The notes: a model not told the origin generated them from the sequence alone. DNA of 64,000 bases from HRBIN12 sp035762085 (GCA_035762085.1 DASTPT010000094.1:1-64000); one strand, 5' to 3'. Shown: positions 43,360 to 52,476, counted from the first letter of the stretch. Program-made: numbers and translations.

Positions 43360-44979
43360 CTACTTCCTCTTCGGCAGGGCCTTGTCCTTCACGGCCATGC
43401 GGAACGCCTGCCAGCCGGGGATGCCGTTCACGCCGCCGCCTCCGTGCGTGGCGCACGAGCCGTGGTACAGCCCCCTGATCGGGGTGCGGAAGTCCGCGTA
43501 TCCGGGCGCCGGACGCATGTGGAACAGCTGGTCCACCGCGAGCTCGCCGTGGAAGATGTTCCCGCCGATCAGGCCGAGCTCCTGCTCCATCTCGTACGGC
43601 CCGATGATCTGCCGGTCGATGACGGCCGACTTGAAGTTCGGCGCGAGGGTGTTGTACTCCTCGATCGCGCGGTCGGCGTACGCCTCGAGCTCCTCGGTGT
43701 GCGGCTCGGCGCTCCACTCGTGCGGGCACCACTGGCTGTACATCGAGAAGATGTGGATCCCCTCGGGACACAGCTTCTTGTCGAGCGTCGTCGGGATGAC
43801 GCCGTCGACGAAGGGCCGCGTCGCCGCCTTCTTCTCCATGTGCGCGTCCTGGAACGCGCGCTCCGCGTAGTCCGTCGAGAAACACAGCTCGACCGACCCG
43901 GTGTGGTGGTCCTGCATCTCCTTGCCCGGATCGGCCGTGAAGTCCGGCAGCTCCGAGAGCGCGACGTTGATCTTCACGACGCCGGAGCGGCTCCGCCAGC
44001 GCTCGATGTCCCAGACGAAGTCGGCCGGCAGGTCGTACCGGTCGATGAGGTCGAGGAACGCGGTCCTCGGGTGGATCGCCGAAACGCCGATCGGCGCGCG
44101 CAGCTCCTCACCGTTCTCGAGCGCCACGCCGACGAACCGTCCGTTGCGCACGAGGATCTTCGAGACCTTCGCGTTCGTGCGGATCTCGCAGCCGAACGAC
44201 TCGGCCGATCGGCGGATCGAGTCCGACACGGCGCCCATGCCGCCCTGCTGGAACCCCCACGACCCGAGGTGGCCGTCGCCGACGTCGCCGATCGAGTGGT
44301 GGAGCATCACGTAGGCGGTGCCCGCCTCGTCCGGCCCGGCCCACGTCCCGATCACGCCGTTCACCGCGAGCATGCCCTTGATCGGGTCGGACTCGAACCA
44401 CTCGTCGAGCAGGTCGGTGACGCTCATCGTGAACAGCTTCGTGACGCTGCCCACGCCCCGGACACCGAGCTTGCGCATCTTCCATGCCGTCTCGACGGTC
44501 GACAGCAGGTCGCCGAGCGCCATCGAGCCCATCTTCGGCGGCACCCGCAGCAGCAGCGGCCCGAGGACGTCGGCGACGCCCTTCAGCCACTCCTCCCACT
44601 TCGGGAGTATCTCGGCGTCCTTCTTCGAGAACTGCGCGATCGACTCGTAGGACTTCGCGGCGTCGTCCGCGTAGACCTTGATCGAGCGCCCGTCCGGGAA
44701 CGCCTGGTAGTACGGCCCGAACGGCGTGACGTCGTAGCCGAACCGTTTGAGCTGCAGCTCGTTGATGATCGTCGGCGGCATCAGCGACATCACGTACGAG
44801 TAGGTCGTGACCTGAATCTCGGGGTGGTCGGGGAACGGCGCGCTGGTGTCGGCCGCGCCGCCGGTCTTGTGACGCGCCTCGAGCACGACGGCCCGGGCGC
44901 CGGCCCTCGCGAAGTAGGCGCCCGCCGTGAGCCCGTTGTGCCCGCCGCCGATGATGATCGCGTCGTAGACGTTCGTCAT
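43360..44979 (-). CDS. PYROXD2/phytoene-desaturase-like FAD oxidoreductase
   Basis: A 539-residue flavin amine-oxidase-fold protein. The FAD motif is YDAIIIGGGHNGLTAGAYFA, and the second FAD contact near the C-terminus is GLYHGSCATHGGGGVNGIPG. It resembles the PYROXD2/CrtI-like group, but no carotenoid genes (crtB, crtE) are near. ATG at 44979 with AAGGAG upstream. A -10-like CATGAT (minus strand) and the TetR-type inverted repeat lie 35-65 bases upstream. First gene of an operon with the acyl-CoA synthetase. It may oxidise a C-N or C-C bond of the imported compound (inference). Confidence 0.85.
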   Translation of the reverse strand: MTNVYDAIIIGGGHNGLTAGAYFARAGARAVVLEARHKTGGAADTSAPFPDHPEIQVTTYSYVMSLMPPTIINELQLKRFGYDVTPFGPYYQAFPDGRSIKVYADDAAKSYESIAQFSKKDAEILPKWEEWLKGVADVLGPLLLRVPPKMGSMALGDLLSTVETAWKMRKLGVRGVGSVTKLFTMSVTDLLDEWFESDPIKGMLAVNGVIGTWAGPDEAGTAYVMLHHSIGDVGDGHLGSWGFQQGGMGAVSDSIRRSAESFGCEIRTNAKVSKILVRNGRFVGVALENGEELRAPIGVSAIHPRTAFLDLIDRYDLPADFVWDIERWRSRSGVVKINVALSELPDFTADPGKEMQDHHTGSVELCFSTDYAERAFQDAHMEKKAATRPFVDGVIPTTLDKKLCPEGIHIFSMYSQWCPHEWSAEPHTEELEAYADRAIEEYNTLAPNFKSAVIDRQIIGPYEMEQELGLIGGNIFHGELAVDQLFHMRPAPGYADFRTPIRGLYHGSCATHGGGGVNGIPGWQAFRMAVKDKALPKRK

Positions 44980-45011
44980 GCTCGGATCTCCTTCGGGCCG
45001 TCTGCCGCGCC

Positions 45012-45041
45012 ATCATGTCCCGCGTTTGAACGACGGGTCAA
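45012..45041 (-). promoter_or_regulatory. TetR-type operator with -10, oxidoreductase operon
   Basis: On the plus strand TTGAAC (45026-45031), GACG, GGTCAA (45036-45041). On the transcribed minus strand the repeat is followed after 8 bases by CATGAT (45017-45012), a -10-like hexamer. One mismatch in the right arm. One of six such sites in 45-57 kb. Confidence 0.6.
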
Positions 45042-45064
45042 GCCGACCGTGGCCGATGCGCCGG

Positions 45065-45092
45065 TTGACAACCCTGGTCCGCGGGCTAGCAT
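45065..45092 (+). promoter_or_regulatory. Promoter of tetR gene
   Basis: A consensus -35 TTGACA (45065-45070), a 16-base spacer and -10-like TAGCAT (45087-45092), 55 bases before the ATG. The operator follows 3 bases after the -10, about the transcription start. Confidence 0.65.
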
Positions 45093-45095
45093 GCG

Positions 45096-45111
45096 TTGAA
45101 CCTCGGTTCAA
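45096..45111 (+). promoter_or_regulatory. TetR-type operator, autoregulatory site
   Basis: TTGAAC (45096-45101), CTCG, GTTCAA (45106-45111): perfect 6-base arms, 7 bases if the flanking G/C pair is counted. It sits just downstream of the tetR -10, so a bound repressor would block its own transcription. Confidence 0.7.
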
Positions 45112-45147
45112 CCCGCCCGGCGGACCGAGTCGCGTTCAGGGGGACGG

Positions 45148-45777
45148 ATGAGCGGGACGACCCCGAAGAGCAAGGATCGGCACCAGGAGATCCTGGACGC
45201 CGCCGCGAGGGTGATCACCGACCGCGGCCTGGCCGAGACCCGGATCTCCGACATCGCCGAAGAGGCAGGGGTCTCTCCCGGGCTCATCCTCTACTACTTC
45301 GACTCGAAGGACCGGCTGCTGTCCGAGGCCCTCACGTACGCGAACGACCAGTTCTACCTGCGGATGTCGCGCGAGATCCGCCGGATCCCCTCGGCGCGGG
45401 ACCAGCTCGCTCGGCTCATCGACCTGTCCGTCCCGGGCCTGCTGCCCGAGTACGGCCGGCTCGACGAGTGGGCCCTGTGGATCGAGGTCTGGGTCCGCGC
45501 GCTCCGGGATCCCGAGATGGCGAAGGACCGCGAGTTCTTGGACCAGCGCTGGCGCGGTCAGATCGCCGACATCATCCGCGGCGGGCAGGCCTCCGCCGAG
45601 TTCTCCTCGGAGCAGACCCCCGAGGAACTGGCGCTGCGGCTCGCTTCCCTGATCGACGGCCTGGCGATCCAGGTGATCATGGAGGACTCGCAGGTCACCC
45701 CAGAGCACATGCGGGGCACCTGCATCGACGTCGCCGCCCGCGAGCTGGGGTTCGAGCGCGAGCCCGTCTCGACCTGA
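45148..45777 (+). CDS. TetR/AcrR-family transcriptional regulator
   Basis: A 209-residue regulator. The N-terminal helix-turn-helix is ISDIAEEAGVSPGLILYYFD (about residues 33-52), preceded by QEILDAAARVITDRGLAETR. The C-terminal ligand and dimer domain (about 60-200) resembles the BetI-like TetR_C_6 type with DEWALWIEVWVRALRDPEM. ATG at 45148; the promoter and a perfect inverted repeat lie directly upstream. As the only TetR gene among six matching operators, it is the best candidate for their repressor. BetI-like C-terminal domains often respond to quaternary amines or aldehydes, which fits the polyamine-type importer nearby (inference). Confidence 0.9.
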   Translation: MSGTTPKSKDRHQEILDAAARVITDRGLAETRISDIAEEAGVSPGLILYYFDSKDRLLSEALTYANDQFYLRMSREIRRIPSARDQLARLIDLSVPGLLPEYGRLDEWALWIEVWVRALRDPEMAKDREFLDQRWRGQIADIIRGGQASAEFSSEQTPEELALRLASLIDGLAIQVIMEDSQVTPEHMRGTCIDVAARELGFEREPVST

Positions 45778-45783
45778 TCCGGC

Positions 45784-46230
45784 TCAGCGGGCCCCACCCA
45801 CGAACGCGCGCAGGCCCGGCAGGTGCTCCTCGTAGTGGTCGATCGTCTCCCAGACGAACTCCTGCTCGGCGGCGGCATCGACCTCGGGGAGCGCGGCCCA
45901 GGCGGCGAGCATCCGCTCGCGGGCCTCGTTCAGGCCACGCTCGACGTCCGCGAGGCTTATCCGTCCCGACTCCTCGAGCACCCGGGCGTTCTCGGCGTCC
46001 GTCGCCTCGTCGTCCTCGGGCGGCGGGACGTACGTCCCCGCCCGCATCGCTTCGAGCGTGCCCGCGAGATCGTCCCACCAGTGCGCGACGTGCCACAGCA
46101 CGTCCTTGACCGTCCACCCCTCCACGTTCACGCCCGGCGTCTCGCGACGGGCCGGCTCGATGGCGTCCACGGCCTCGCGGAACGCCGCCCACGCCGCCCG
46201 CTCCCGAGCGCCTAGCTCCTGCTCGTCCAT
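45784..46230 (-). CDS. DinB-like four-helix protein
   Basis: A 148-residue DinB/mycothiol-dependent-type four-helix bundle. Metal-type His residues are visible in GWTVKDVLWHVAHWWDDL and in WETIDHYEEHLPGL. ATG at 46230 was chosen for GAGGAGG 6 bases upstream; an ATG at 46245 would overlap the stop of the acyl-CoA dehydrogenase gene. Co-transcribed as the second gene after that dehydrogenase, under the same operator. Such proteins often act as thiol transferases or detoxifying isomerases; here it may handle a reactive intermediate (inference). Confidence 0.78.
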   Translation of the reverse strand: MDEQELGARERAAWAAFREAVDAIEPARRETPGVNVEGWTVKDVLWHVAHWWDDLAGTLEAMRAGTYVPPPEDDEATDAENARVLEESGRISLADVERGLNEARERMLAAWAALPEVDAAAEQEFVWETIDHYEEHLPGLRAFVGGAR

Positions 46231-46241
46231 CTCCGACCTCC

Positions 46242-47420
46242 TCATCCCGCCAGCGTGCGGACCCCACGTTTCGCGAGCTGATCGGCGACGATGTTCCGTT
46301 GGATCTCGGAGGTCCCTTCCCAGATCCGGTCCACGCGGAGCTCGCGATAGAACCGCTCGGCCACGTTCTCGCGCATGTAGCCGCGGCCCCCGAACACCTG
46401 GACCGCGCGGTCGGCGACACGGTTCGCCATCTCGCTCGCGTACAGCTTCGCCATCGAGCACTGCGCGTGCTGGACCTTCACGTCGACGCCTCGGTCGATG
46501 TTCTTCGCGAGCTCGTACGTCATCAGACGCGCCGCCCACAGCTCCGTGAGCGAGTCCGCGAGCATGTGCCCGATCGCCTGGAACCGGATGATCGGCTCCT
46601 CGAACTGCACCCGGTCCCTCGCGAACGCGGTCGCCTCCTCGATCAGGCGCTCGGCGGCACCGCAGCAACGGGCCGCGATCATCAGCCGCTCGTACCGGAA
46701 CCACGCGTACGTGAAGTCCAGGCCGTCGCCCTCCTCGCCGACCATGCTCGTGGCGGGGACCCGCACGTCGTCGAAGCGGACGATCGCGTGGCTGTCGGCG
46801 TACGTGTGCGAGTACGCGGGCTCGCGCACCAGGTGCACACCCGGCGTGTCCTTGTCCACGAAGAACATCGCGTGCTCGCCCGCGTGGGGCCCGCCGTCGA
46901 TCTTGCCCTGGAAGAAGAGGTAGTCGGCCGTGTTGTACGAGGTCACGTGCATCTTCGTGCCGTTCAGCACGTACGCGTCGCCGTCGCGTCGGGCGGTGGC
47001 CTGGATCGCGTCGACGTCCGAGCCCGCGCCGGCCTCAGTGATCGCGTAGCACTCCTGCCGCTCGCCGCGGATCGTCGGCACGATCCAGCGCTCGAGCTGC
47101 TCGGGCGTGACGACCTCGGGCGCCCAGGCCGGCGGCGTGTGGACGCACCAGCCGAGCGCGTTCGTCACCCGCCCGATCTGCTCGGAGACCAGGACCTGCT
47201 GGAACATCGTGAAGCCGCCGCCGCCCAGCTCCCTCGGCATGTTCATCGCGAACAGGCCGAGGTCGATCGCCGAGCGGTGGTGCCGCTCGCGCGCCTCGTC
47301 GGGGATCCGGCCGCCGTGCTCCTCGGCGTGGTTCTCCCAGGGGATCAGCTCCTCGTCGACGAACCGCCGAGCGGTCTCCTGGATCCTCCGATCCTCCTCC
47401 GTCATCGGGTACGTGCTCAT
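46242..47420 (-). CDS. Acyl-CoA dehydrogenase of the TetR-linked regulon
   Basis: A 392-residue acyl-CoA dehydrogenase paralogous to the copy at 32476-33654. Motifs are CYAITEAGAGSDVDAIQATA, DRVQFEEPIIRFQAIGHMLA and the C-terminal RFYRELRVDRIWEGTSEIQR. ATG at 47420 with GGAGGTGG upstream. A -10-like TATGCT and a perfect operator lie 19-48 bases upstream. It introduces the double bond for the enoyl-CoA hydratase of the same regulon and passes electrons to ETF (family knowledge). The catalytic base position cannot be fixed without alignment. Confidence 0.9.
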   Translation of the reverse strand: MSTYPMTEEDRRIQETARRFVDEELIPWENHAEEHGGRIPDEARERHHRSAIDLGLFAMNMPRELGGGGFTMFQQVLVSEQIGRVTNALGWCVHTPPAWAPEVVTPEQLERWIVPTIRGERQECYAITEAGAGSDVDAIQATARRDGDAYVLNGTKMHVTSYNTADYLFFQGKIDGGPHAGEHAMFFVDKDTPGVHLVREPAYSHTYADSHAIVRFDDVRVPATSMVGEEGDGLDFTYAWFRYERLMIAARCCGAAERLIEEATAFARDRVQFEEPIIRFQAIGHMLADSLTELWAARLMTYELAKNIDRGVDVKVQHAQCSMAKLYASEMANRVADRAVQVFGGRGYMRENVAERFYRELRVDRIWEGTSEIQRNIVADQLAKRGVRTLAG

Positions 47421-47438
47421 CCGGCCACCTCCGGCGCG

Positions 47439-47468
47439 AGCATACGCCGGAGCTGAACGACGGTTCAG
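47439..47468 (-). promoter_or_regulatory. TetR-type operator with -10, acyl-CoA dehydrogenase operon
   Basis: CTGAAC (47453-47458), GACG, GTTCAG (47463-47468): perfect inverted repeat. On the minus strand it is followed after 8 bases by TATGCT (47444-47439), so it would cover the -35 region. The repeat lies between the dehydrogenase start and the stop of the upstream cysteine-synthase-like gene. Confidence 0.7.
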
Positions 47469-47475
47469 ACGCGAC

Positions 47476-48540
47476 TCACGCCACCTCGGCCCGAGCCGCC
47501 GGCCCGAGGATCTCCAGACGCGCGGCGTGCCGGTCGAGCATCGCGACGGTGTGCTCGTCCAGCTCGTGTTCGCGGTCCGGGGCCTCGGCCTCCGCGACCG
47601 GGCCCCCGAACAGCGCCGAGGAGAAGTAGCGCTGCCCCGAGTCCGCGATGACCGTCGCGATCCGCCGGATCTCGGGGTGGGCCCGCGCGATCTCGAGCGC
47701 CGCCACGACGTTGCAGCCGGAGGAGGTGCCGCAGAAGATCCCCTCGTCGTGGGCGAGGCGACGGGCCATCGCCTGGGCGTCGGCGGTGGTGACGGTCACG
47801 ATGCCATCGATCACGTCGAGGTCGAGGTTCCGCGGCACGATGCCGTCGCCGATCCCGGCGATCCCGTGCGGCCCCCACCGGCGCGCCGAGATCAGCGCGC
47901 ACTCCGCCGGCTCCGCCGCGTACACGCGGGCCCGCGCTTCGCGCTCCTTCAGGAAGCGCCCGACGCCGCTGATCCAGCCGCCCGTTCCCTGCGCCGCCAC
48001 GACGGCGTCGACGCGGCCGTCCATCTGCGCCCAGATCTCCGGCGCCGTGGTCGTGCGGTGCGCCTCGACGTTGTCGGGGTTCTCGAACTCGGCCGGCACG
48101 AAGAAGCGACCGGGGTGCGATGCGCGCATGTCCTCCATCAGCGCGAGCGCGACATCGACATCCGACTCGCCTCCGGGGGTGAGGATCAGCTCGGCACCGT
48201 ACGCCCGGATCAGCTTCTTGCGCTCCTCGCCCATGCCCTCGGGCATGATCACGGTGCAGCGGTACCCCTTGATCGCGGCGACGGCGGCGCACGCGATCCC
48301 GGCGTTGCCGGTCGTGCACTCGAGGATCGTCATCCCCGGTCGGAGGTCGCCGCGCCCCTCGGCGCGCTCGATCATGAAGCGGTAGATCCGGTCCTTCACG
48401 GAGCCGGTCGGGCCGTAGTACTCCAACTTGGCGTAGAGCTCGTGGCCGTCCGGCTCGATCCGCCGGAGCCGGACGAGCGGCGTGTGGCCGACGGCGTCGA
48501 GCATCGAATCGAGCGGACGGGCGTATGCGTCCCAGTCCAT
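47476..48540 (-). CDS. Cysteine synthase-like PLP enzyme
   Basis: A 354-residue type II PLP enzyme of the cysteine synthase/cystathionine beta-synthase family. The PLP lysine is Lys49 in YYGPTGSVKDRI, the substrate loop is TTGNAGIA (variant of TSGNTG), and the phosphate loop is CGTSSGCNVVAAL. It has a C-terminal extension of about 50 residues rich in acidic and alanine residues. ATG at 48540 with GAGGAGGA upstream. It lies between two operator-controlled units; a hairpin (48571-48588) separates it from the EamA gene, so it may have its own promoter. It may catalyse beta-replacement or elimination on an O-activated serine. Confidence 0.86.
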   Translation of the reverse strand: MDWDAYARPLDSMLDAVGHTPLVRLRRIEPDGHELYAKLEYYGPTGSVKDRIYRFMIERAEGRGDLRPGMTILECTTGNAGIACAAVAAIKGYRCTVIMPEGMGEERKKLIRAYGAELILTPGGESDVDVALALMEDMRASHPGRFFVPAEFENPDNVEAHRTTTAPEIWAQMDGRVDAVVAAQGTGGWISGVGRFLKEREARARVYAAEPAECALISARRWGPHGIAGIGDGIVPRNLDLDVIDGIVTVTTADAQAMARRLAHDEGIFCGTSSGCNVVAALEIARAHPEIRRIATVIADSGQRYFSSALFGGPVAEAEAPDREHELDEHTVAMLDRHAARLEILGPAARAEVA

Positions 48541-48570
48541 AGGGTCCTCCTCGCGAGGGCGACGTCTCGG

Positions 48571-48588
48571 CCCGTCCGTGCGGACGGG
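48571..48588 (-). terminator. Hairpin after EamA gene
   Basis: CCCGTCC (48571-48577), loop GTGC, GGACGGG (48582-48588): a perfect 7-bp stem in the 104-base gap between the EamA transporter and the cysteine-synthase-like gene. It may end the enoyl-CoA hydratase operon. Confidence 0.45.
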
Positions 48589-48644
48589 GGATCGCCGCCG
48601 TGCACGTGGTTCGTGCCCCGGCGGACGCGCCTCCAAACCCGCCG

Positions 48645-49487
48645 TCAGCCCAGCCCGAGCAACAGCAGTCCGCCGATCACCAGCGCGATCCCGGCGTACT
48701 GGGTCGGCCCGGGACGCTCGCCGAACAGCGCGACGCCACCGACGATCGGGAACAGGACGAACGTGGCCGAGGCCGCCGTGACGATCGAGATGAGACCGAC
48801 CTCCGCGCCGAACGAGTACAGGGCCACGCCGACGATGTCGGCGAGGCCGGCGGCCGCGGCTACGCCGAGCCCCGTGGTGTCGGCTCCGCGGATCCGGGGC
48901 CGCCGCACGGCCGCGATCGCGAGCAGCATGAGCACCGAGAACGTTCGACCGAGCGCGGTCGCCGGCAGCCAGCCCACCACCTGGGCCTGCCGCCCGAGCG
49001 TGAAGGTCGCCAGCCCGAACAGGAGCATCGAGACGATCCCCACGGGGACGCCCGGGCCCGAGAAGCGCTCGCCGCTCGCCGCACGGAGATCGGTCGAGGC
49101 GACGACCACGCCGACGAGCGTCACGATCGCCCCGACGAGCACGGGCCCCGCCAGGCTCTCGTCGAGCAGGACCACGGCCAGGACGACGGGCGGCACGGCG
49201 TACGCCGCCACGATCGGCGAGACGATCGCGACCGGCCCGAGCTCGAGCGCTCGGTAGTGCGCAAGGTACGCCACGCCGACGATCGCTCCGTTCGCCGCCA
49301 GGATGAACACGTTCCCCGCGTCGCCGGTCCACTCGGGCCGGATCGCGAGGACCAGGAGCGCGATCGCAACCAGGCTGGTGACCTGGGCGACCACCGTCGC
49401 GGCCATGCTGCCGATCCGCCGCCCGCTCAGCGCGGCCCCGAGATCGGCCAACCCCCAGCCGATCGCGGCCCCGAGGCCGTAGATCAC
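48645..49487 (-). CDS. EamA/DMT-family transporter
   Basis: A 280-residue membrane protein with ten hydrophobic helices in two five-helix EamA repeats (repeat 1 starts IYGLGAAIGWGLADLGAALS, repeat 2 near GVPVGIVSMLLFGLATFTLG). Drug/metabolite superfamily members usually export amino acids or small metabolites. The start at 49487 overlaps the stop of the acyl-CoA synthetase by 4 bases, so it is the third gene in the hydratase-synthetase operon. It may export an end product or excess intermediate (inference). Confidence 0.85.
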   Translation of the reverse strand: MIYGLGAAIGWGLADLGAALSGRRIGSMAATVVAQVTSLVAIALLVLAIRPEWTGDAGNVFILAANGAIVGVAYLAHYRALELGPVAIVSPIVAAYAVPPVVLAVVLLDESLAGPVLVGAIVTLVGVVVASTDLRAASGERFSGPGVPVGIVSMLLFGLATFTLGRQAQVVGWLPATALGRTFSVLMLLAIAAVRRPRIRGADTTGLGVAAAAGLADIVGVALYSFGAEVGLISIVTAASATFVLFPIVGGVALFGERPGPTQYAGIALVIGGLLLLGLG

Positions 49488-51586
49488 GCCGAGGCCCGGG
49501 CCTCGGCGAGGGCATCGACCGCGACCGCCCCGCGCTCCGCGACGAGGAGCGGGTTCGCCTCGAGCGAGGTCAGCCGGTCGCGGAGGTCATGCGCTGCGCG
49601 CGCGATGCCCTCGACCACCCTCGCCACGGCGCGGACGTCGTGCTCGTCGGCGTCGAGGCCGCACCGCTCGGCCTGCGACCGTACGTACGCGAGCGCCTGC
49701 GCCGGCGTGAGGGGCGCGGCGACGAACGTGGCCGCGCCGGCCTCGGCGAGCGCGCCACCTGGCCGGATCGTGATCGAGGCGCCGAAGTGCTCGTCGACCA
49801 CGGCGCCGACGAGCACCTCGTGTCCGTGCGCCATCCGCTGGACGAGCACCTTCGGCCGGCGGGCGCCGGCGCGCCTGGCTGCCTGCAGGACCTCGGCGGC
49901 GGCGACCTCGACGTCGGTCGGGTTCGCCAGCCCCAGCCGCACCCCGCCGAGCTTCGCCTTGTGCGGGATCTCGGCCGCGAGCGCCTTCACGGCCACCGGG
50001 AACCCGAGGCGCCTCGCGGCCGCCGCCGCGGTCTCGGGCGAGGCCACCGTCGCCTCCTTCGGCCGGGCGACGCCGTAGAGCTGGAGCAGCTTCGCACCCC
50101 GCTCCTCGTCGAGCGGGCCGGACCGTCCGCGGAGCAGGCGCAGCGCGGCCGCGCGGCTCGGGTGCGGGCCCAGCTCGGGGATCGAGCGTCGGCGGGCGGT
50201 CTGCAGCTCGACGAGCGCGCGGATCGCGCCGGTCGCGGCGTGGTGGCCCTGCAGGAACGGCAGCCGCTCGGCGCGGGTCCACGTCTTCGCGCGCGGGATG
50301 TACGCGAGCGGGCTCATCGCGACCGAGGCGAACGCCACGCCGGTCTGGCGCTGGAGCGCACGGACCCGCTCCAGCAGGTGCTCTGCCCAGACGACCTCGT
50401 TCTCCAGACGCGGCGGGAACGCGTCGAACGCCACGAACCCCACCGACGGGTCGGTCGCGAGCGCCTCGAGCGCGCCCTCGAACATGTCGACCTCGACCGC
50501 GGCCTGGCCGGTGACGTCGAGCGGGTTGTTCTGTGAGGCGAAGTGAGGCAGCGCCCGCCGCAGCCGCCCCTTCGTCGATGCCGCGAACTCGGGAAGCTCG
50601 AGCCCCCGCGCGCCGGCCGCCTCGGCGAACAGCGTGCATGCGCCGCCGGACTGCAGCGCCGCCGCCACGCCGGTCGAGCGCAGACGGCGGTGGTGCGACA
50701 GGAGCACGGCGGCCTCGAACATCGTCACCGGGTCCTCGACCAGGATCGCGCCGTGGCCGCGGAGCCAGGCGTCGCGGAGCGCCGTGTTCCCGGCGAGCGC
50801 CCCCGTGTGCGCGACGATCGAGCGCCGCGCCGCCTCGCTGCGACCCTCGGGCGCGCACACGAGGATCGGCTTGCGGGCTCTCCGCAGGGCTTCGAGGCCG
50901 CGCTCGATGCCCTCGACGTCGCGCATCGTCTCGATGTACGTGGTCACGAGCTTCGTGTGCGGGTCCTCGGCGGCCCACGCGAACATGTCGCCGAGACCGA
51001 TCACCGCCTCGTTCCCGACCCCGAGGATGATCCGAAGCCCGACGCCCCGATCCGAGGCCATCTGGTTCATCGTCCACGCCACCGTGCCCGACTGACTGAT
51101 CACGCTGATGCCGCCGGGGACGGGCTCGGGCGGCGGGGTGGTGCCGTACGGCGCCACCTTCTCGACGTAGTTGACGTAGCCCTCGACGTTCGGCCCGAGC
51201 ACGGGCAGGCGGTGCTCGAGCGCCTTGGCCCGCAGCTCGTCCTGGAGCGCACGGCCCTCCTCGCCCGCCTCGGCGAAGCCGGAGGAGACCACCATGACGC
51301 CCCGCACGCCGGCCGCCGCGACCTCGTCGAGCATCCGCACGACGACGCGCGCCGGCACGACGAAGATCAGCAGATCGACGCCCCTCGGCAGCTCGGCGAC
51401 CGTGGACAGGCACGCCCGCCCCCATACCTGCTCGTACTTCGGGTTGACGGGATACAGCTCGCCCGTGAACCCGACGTGGCGGAGCGAGCGCTCGATCTCG
51501 GGGGCCCACGAGTCGGGCGACTCGGAGGCGCCGACGATGGCGATCGAGCGCGGGGCGACGACCGGCCGCAGGTCGAACCGCTTCAC
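49484..51586 (-). CDS. ADP-forming acyl-CoA synthetase, copy 2
   Basis: A 700-residue paralogue of 41235-43349 with the same domain order: CoA-binding (SIAIVGASESPDSWAPEIER), ligase domains with the probable phospho-His in SIVAHTGALAGNTALRD, and ATP-grasp (PVAVKALAAEIPHKAKLGG, VLVQRMAHGHEVLVGAV). The GTG start at 51586 overlaps the enoyl-CoA hydratase stop (GTGA). The open frame extends to 52165, but that part is antisense-type shadow of the hydratase. Two diverged copies in one regulon suggest activation of two different acids in one pathway. Confidence 0.87.
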   Translation of the reverse strand: MKRFDLRPVVAPRSIAIVGASESPDSWAPEIERSLRHVGFTGELYPVNPKYEQVWGRACLSTVAELPRGVDLLIFVVPARVVVRMLDEVAAAGVRGVMVVSSGFAEAGEEGRALQDELRAKALEHRLPVLGPNVEGYVNYVEKVAPYGTTPPPEPVPGGISVISQSGTVAWTMNQMASDRGVGLRIILGVGNEAVIGLGDMFAWAAEDPHTKLVTTYIETMRDVEGIERGLEALRRARKPILVCAPEGRSEAARRSIVAHTGALAGNTALRDAWLRGHGAILVEDPVTMFEAAVLLSHHRRLRSTGVAAALQSGGACTLFAEAAGARGLELPEFAASTKGRLRRALPHFASQNNPLDVTGQAAVEVDMFEGALEALATDPSVGFVAFDAFPPRLENEVVWAEHLLERVRALQRQTGVAFASVAMSPLAYIPRAKTWTRAERLPFLQGHHAATGAIRALVELQTARRRSIPELGPHPSRAAALRLLRGRSGPLDEERGAKLLQLYGVARPKEATVASPETAAAAARRLGFPVAVKALAAEIPHKAKLGGVRLGLANPTDVEVAAAEVLQAARRAGARRPKVLVQRMAHGHEVLVGAVVDEHFGASITIRPGGALAEAGAATFVAAPLTPAQALAYVRSQAERCGLDADEHDVRAVARVVEGIARAAHDLRDRLTSLEANPLLVAERGAVAVDALAEARASA

Positions 51587-52422
51587 GCCGGATCGTCGCC
51601 GTGCTGCGCGTCGCGCCACGCGATCGCGGCCTTCAGCCCCTGCTCCTGGGTGATCCGGCGGAACTCCGCGCGAGCCGGCAGGTTCGCGGTCTCGATCATC
51701 GTGTCGATCTCGGTGTTCGCCTCGAGCGCCTCCCGGAGTCCCGCGACCTCCCAGACCTGGTTGACGGCGCGCTTCGTCATCTGCACGACGTACGGCTCGT
51801 TCCGGGCGATCTCCTGCGCGAGCTCCAGGCTCGTCTCGTCCAGTCGATCCCTCGGCACGACGCGGTTCACCATGCCGATCCGCGCGGCCTCGTTCGCGGG
51901 TACGCGGTCCCGCCCCGTGTACAGCAGCTCCTTCGCCGCGCGGACCCCCACCACCCACGGCAGGAACATCGAGACGACGCCCGAGCCGAACCGGATGTCG
52001 ACGTAGCCGAAGACCGCGTCGTCCGCCGCGACCGCCAGGTCGCACGCGAGCATGAGGTCCACGCCGCCGCCAAGGCAGTAGGAGTGCACGCTCGCGATCA
52101 CGGGCTTCGGGTGGTCGACGATCGTGAGCATCTCTTCGGTCGAGCGCTTGAGGTCGGCGCGCCACGCGTTCTCGTCCAGGACGCCGGCCTCGGTGTCCTC
52201 GTTCATGTCGTAGCCGGAGCAGAAGGCGCGACCGGCGCCGCGGAGCACGACCACCGAGACGCTGTCGGCCGCGGCCGCCCCGTCGAGCTCGCGCATCAGG
52301 GCCTCGAGCAGCTCGTGGTTCAGGGCGTTCAGCGCCCGGCCGCGGTTCATCGTGAGCCGTCGGACGGGGCCGAGGTCCTCGACGAGCAGGACGGGCTCGG
52401 AGGCGTCGTCGGTCACGGTCAT
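51583..52422 (-). CDS. Enoyl-CoA hydratase/isomerase family protein
   Basis: A 279-residue crotonase-fold enzyme. The CoA-binding/oxyanion segments are LRGAGRAFCSGYDMNED and HSYCLGGGVDLMLACDLAVA. ATG at 52422 directly after GAGGAGGG. The operator lies 39-54 bases upstream, behind a -10-like TATGAT. First gene of the operon hydratase, acyl-CoA synthetase, EamA. It would hydrate the product of the acyl-CoA dehydrogenase in the same regulon. The exact reaction (hydration, isomerisation, C-C cleavage) is not settled by sequence, because the second catalytic Glu position is not clear. Confidence 0.88.
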   Translation of the reverse strand: MTVTDDASEPVLLVEDLGPVRRLTMNRGRALNALNHELLEALMRELDGAAAADSVSVVVLRGAGRAFCSGYDMNEDTEAGVLDENAWRADLKRSTEEMLTIVDHPKPVIASVHSYCLGGGVDLMLACDLAVAADDAVFGYVDIRFGSGVVSMFLPWVVGVRAAKELLYTGRDRVPANEAARIGMVNRVVPRDRLDETSLELAQEIARNEPYVVQMTKRAVNQVWEVAGLREALEANTEIDTMIETANLPARAEFRRITQEQGLKAAIAWRDAQHGDDPA

Positions 52423-52446
52423 CCCTCCTCGGTCGGGCTGGGCCGC

Positions 52447-52476
52447 ATCATACCCGTGGCTTGAACGACGCTTCAG
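52447..52476 (-). promoter_or_regulatory. TetR-type operator with -10, enoyl-CoA hydratase operon
   Basis: TTGAAC (52461-52466), GACG, CTTCAG (52471-52476). On the minus strand it is followed after 8 bases by TATGAT (52452-52447). Same geometry as at 47439-47468. Confidence 0.65.

Noticed and set aside
43360..44979. Reading the PYROXD2-like gene as a carotenoid desaturase that supplies retinal to heliorhodopsin
   Set aside because: No phytoene synthase, GGPP synthase or cyclase is nearby, and it is tied by operator and operon to acyl-CoA genes.
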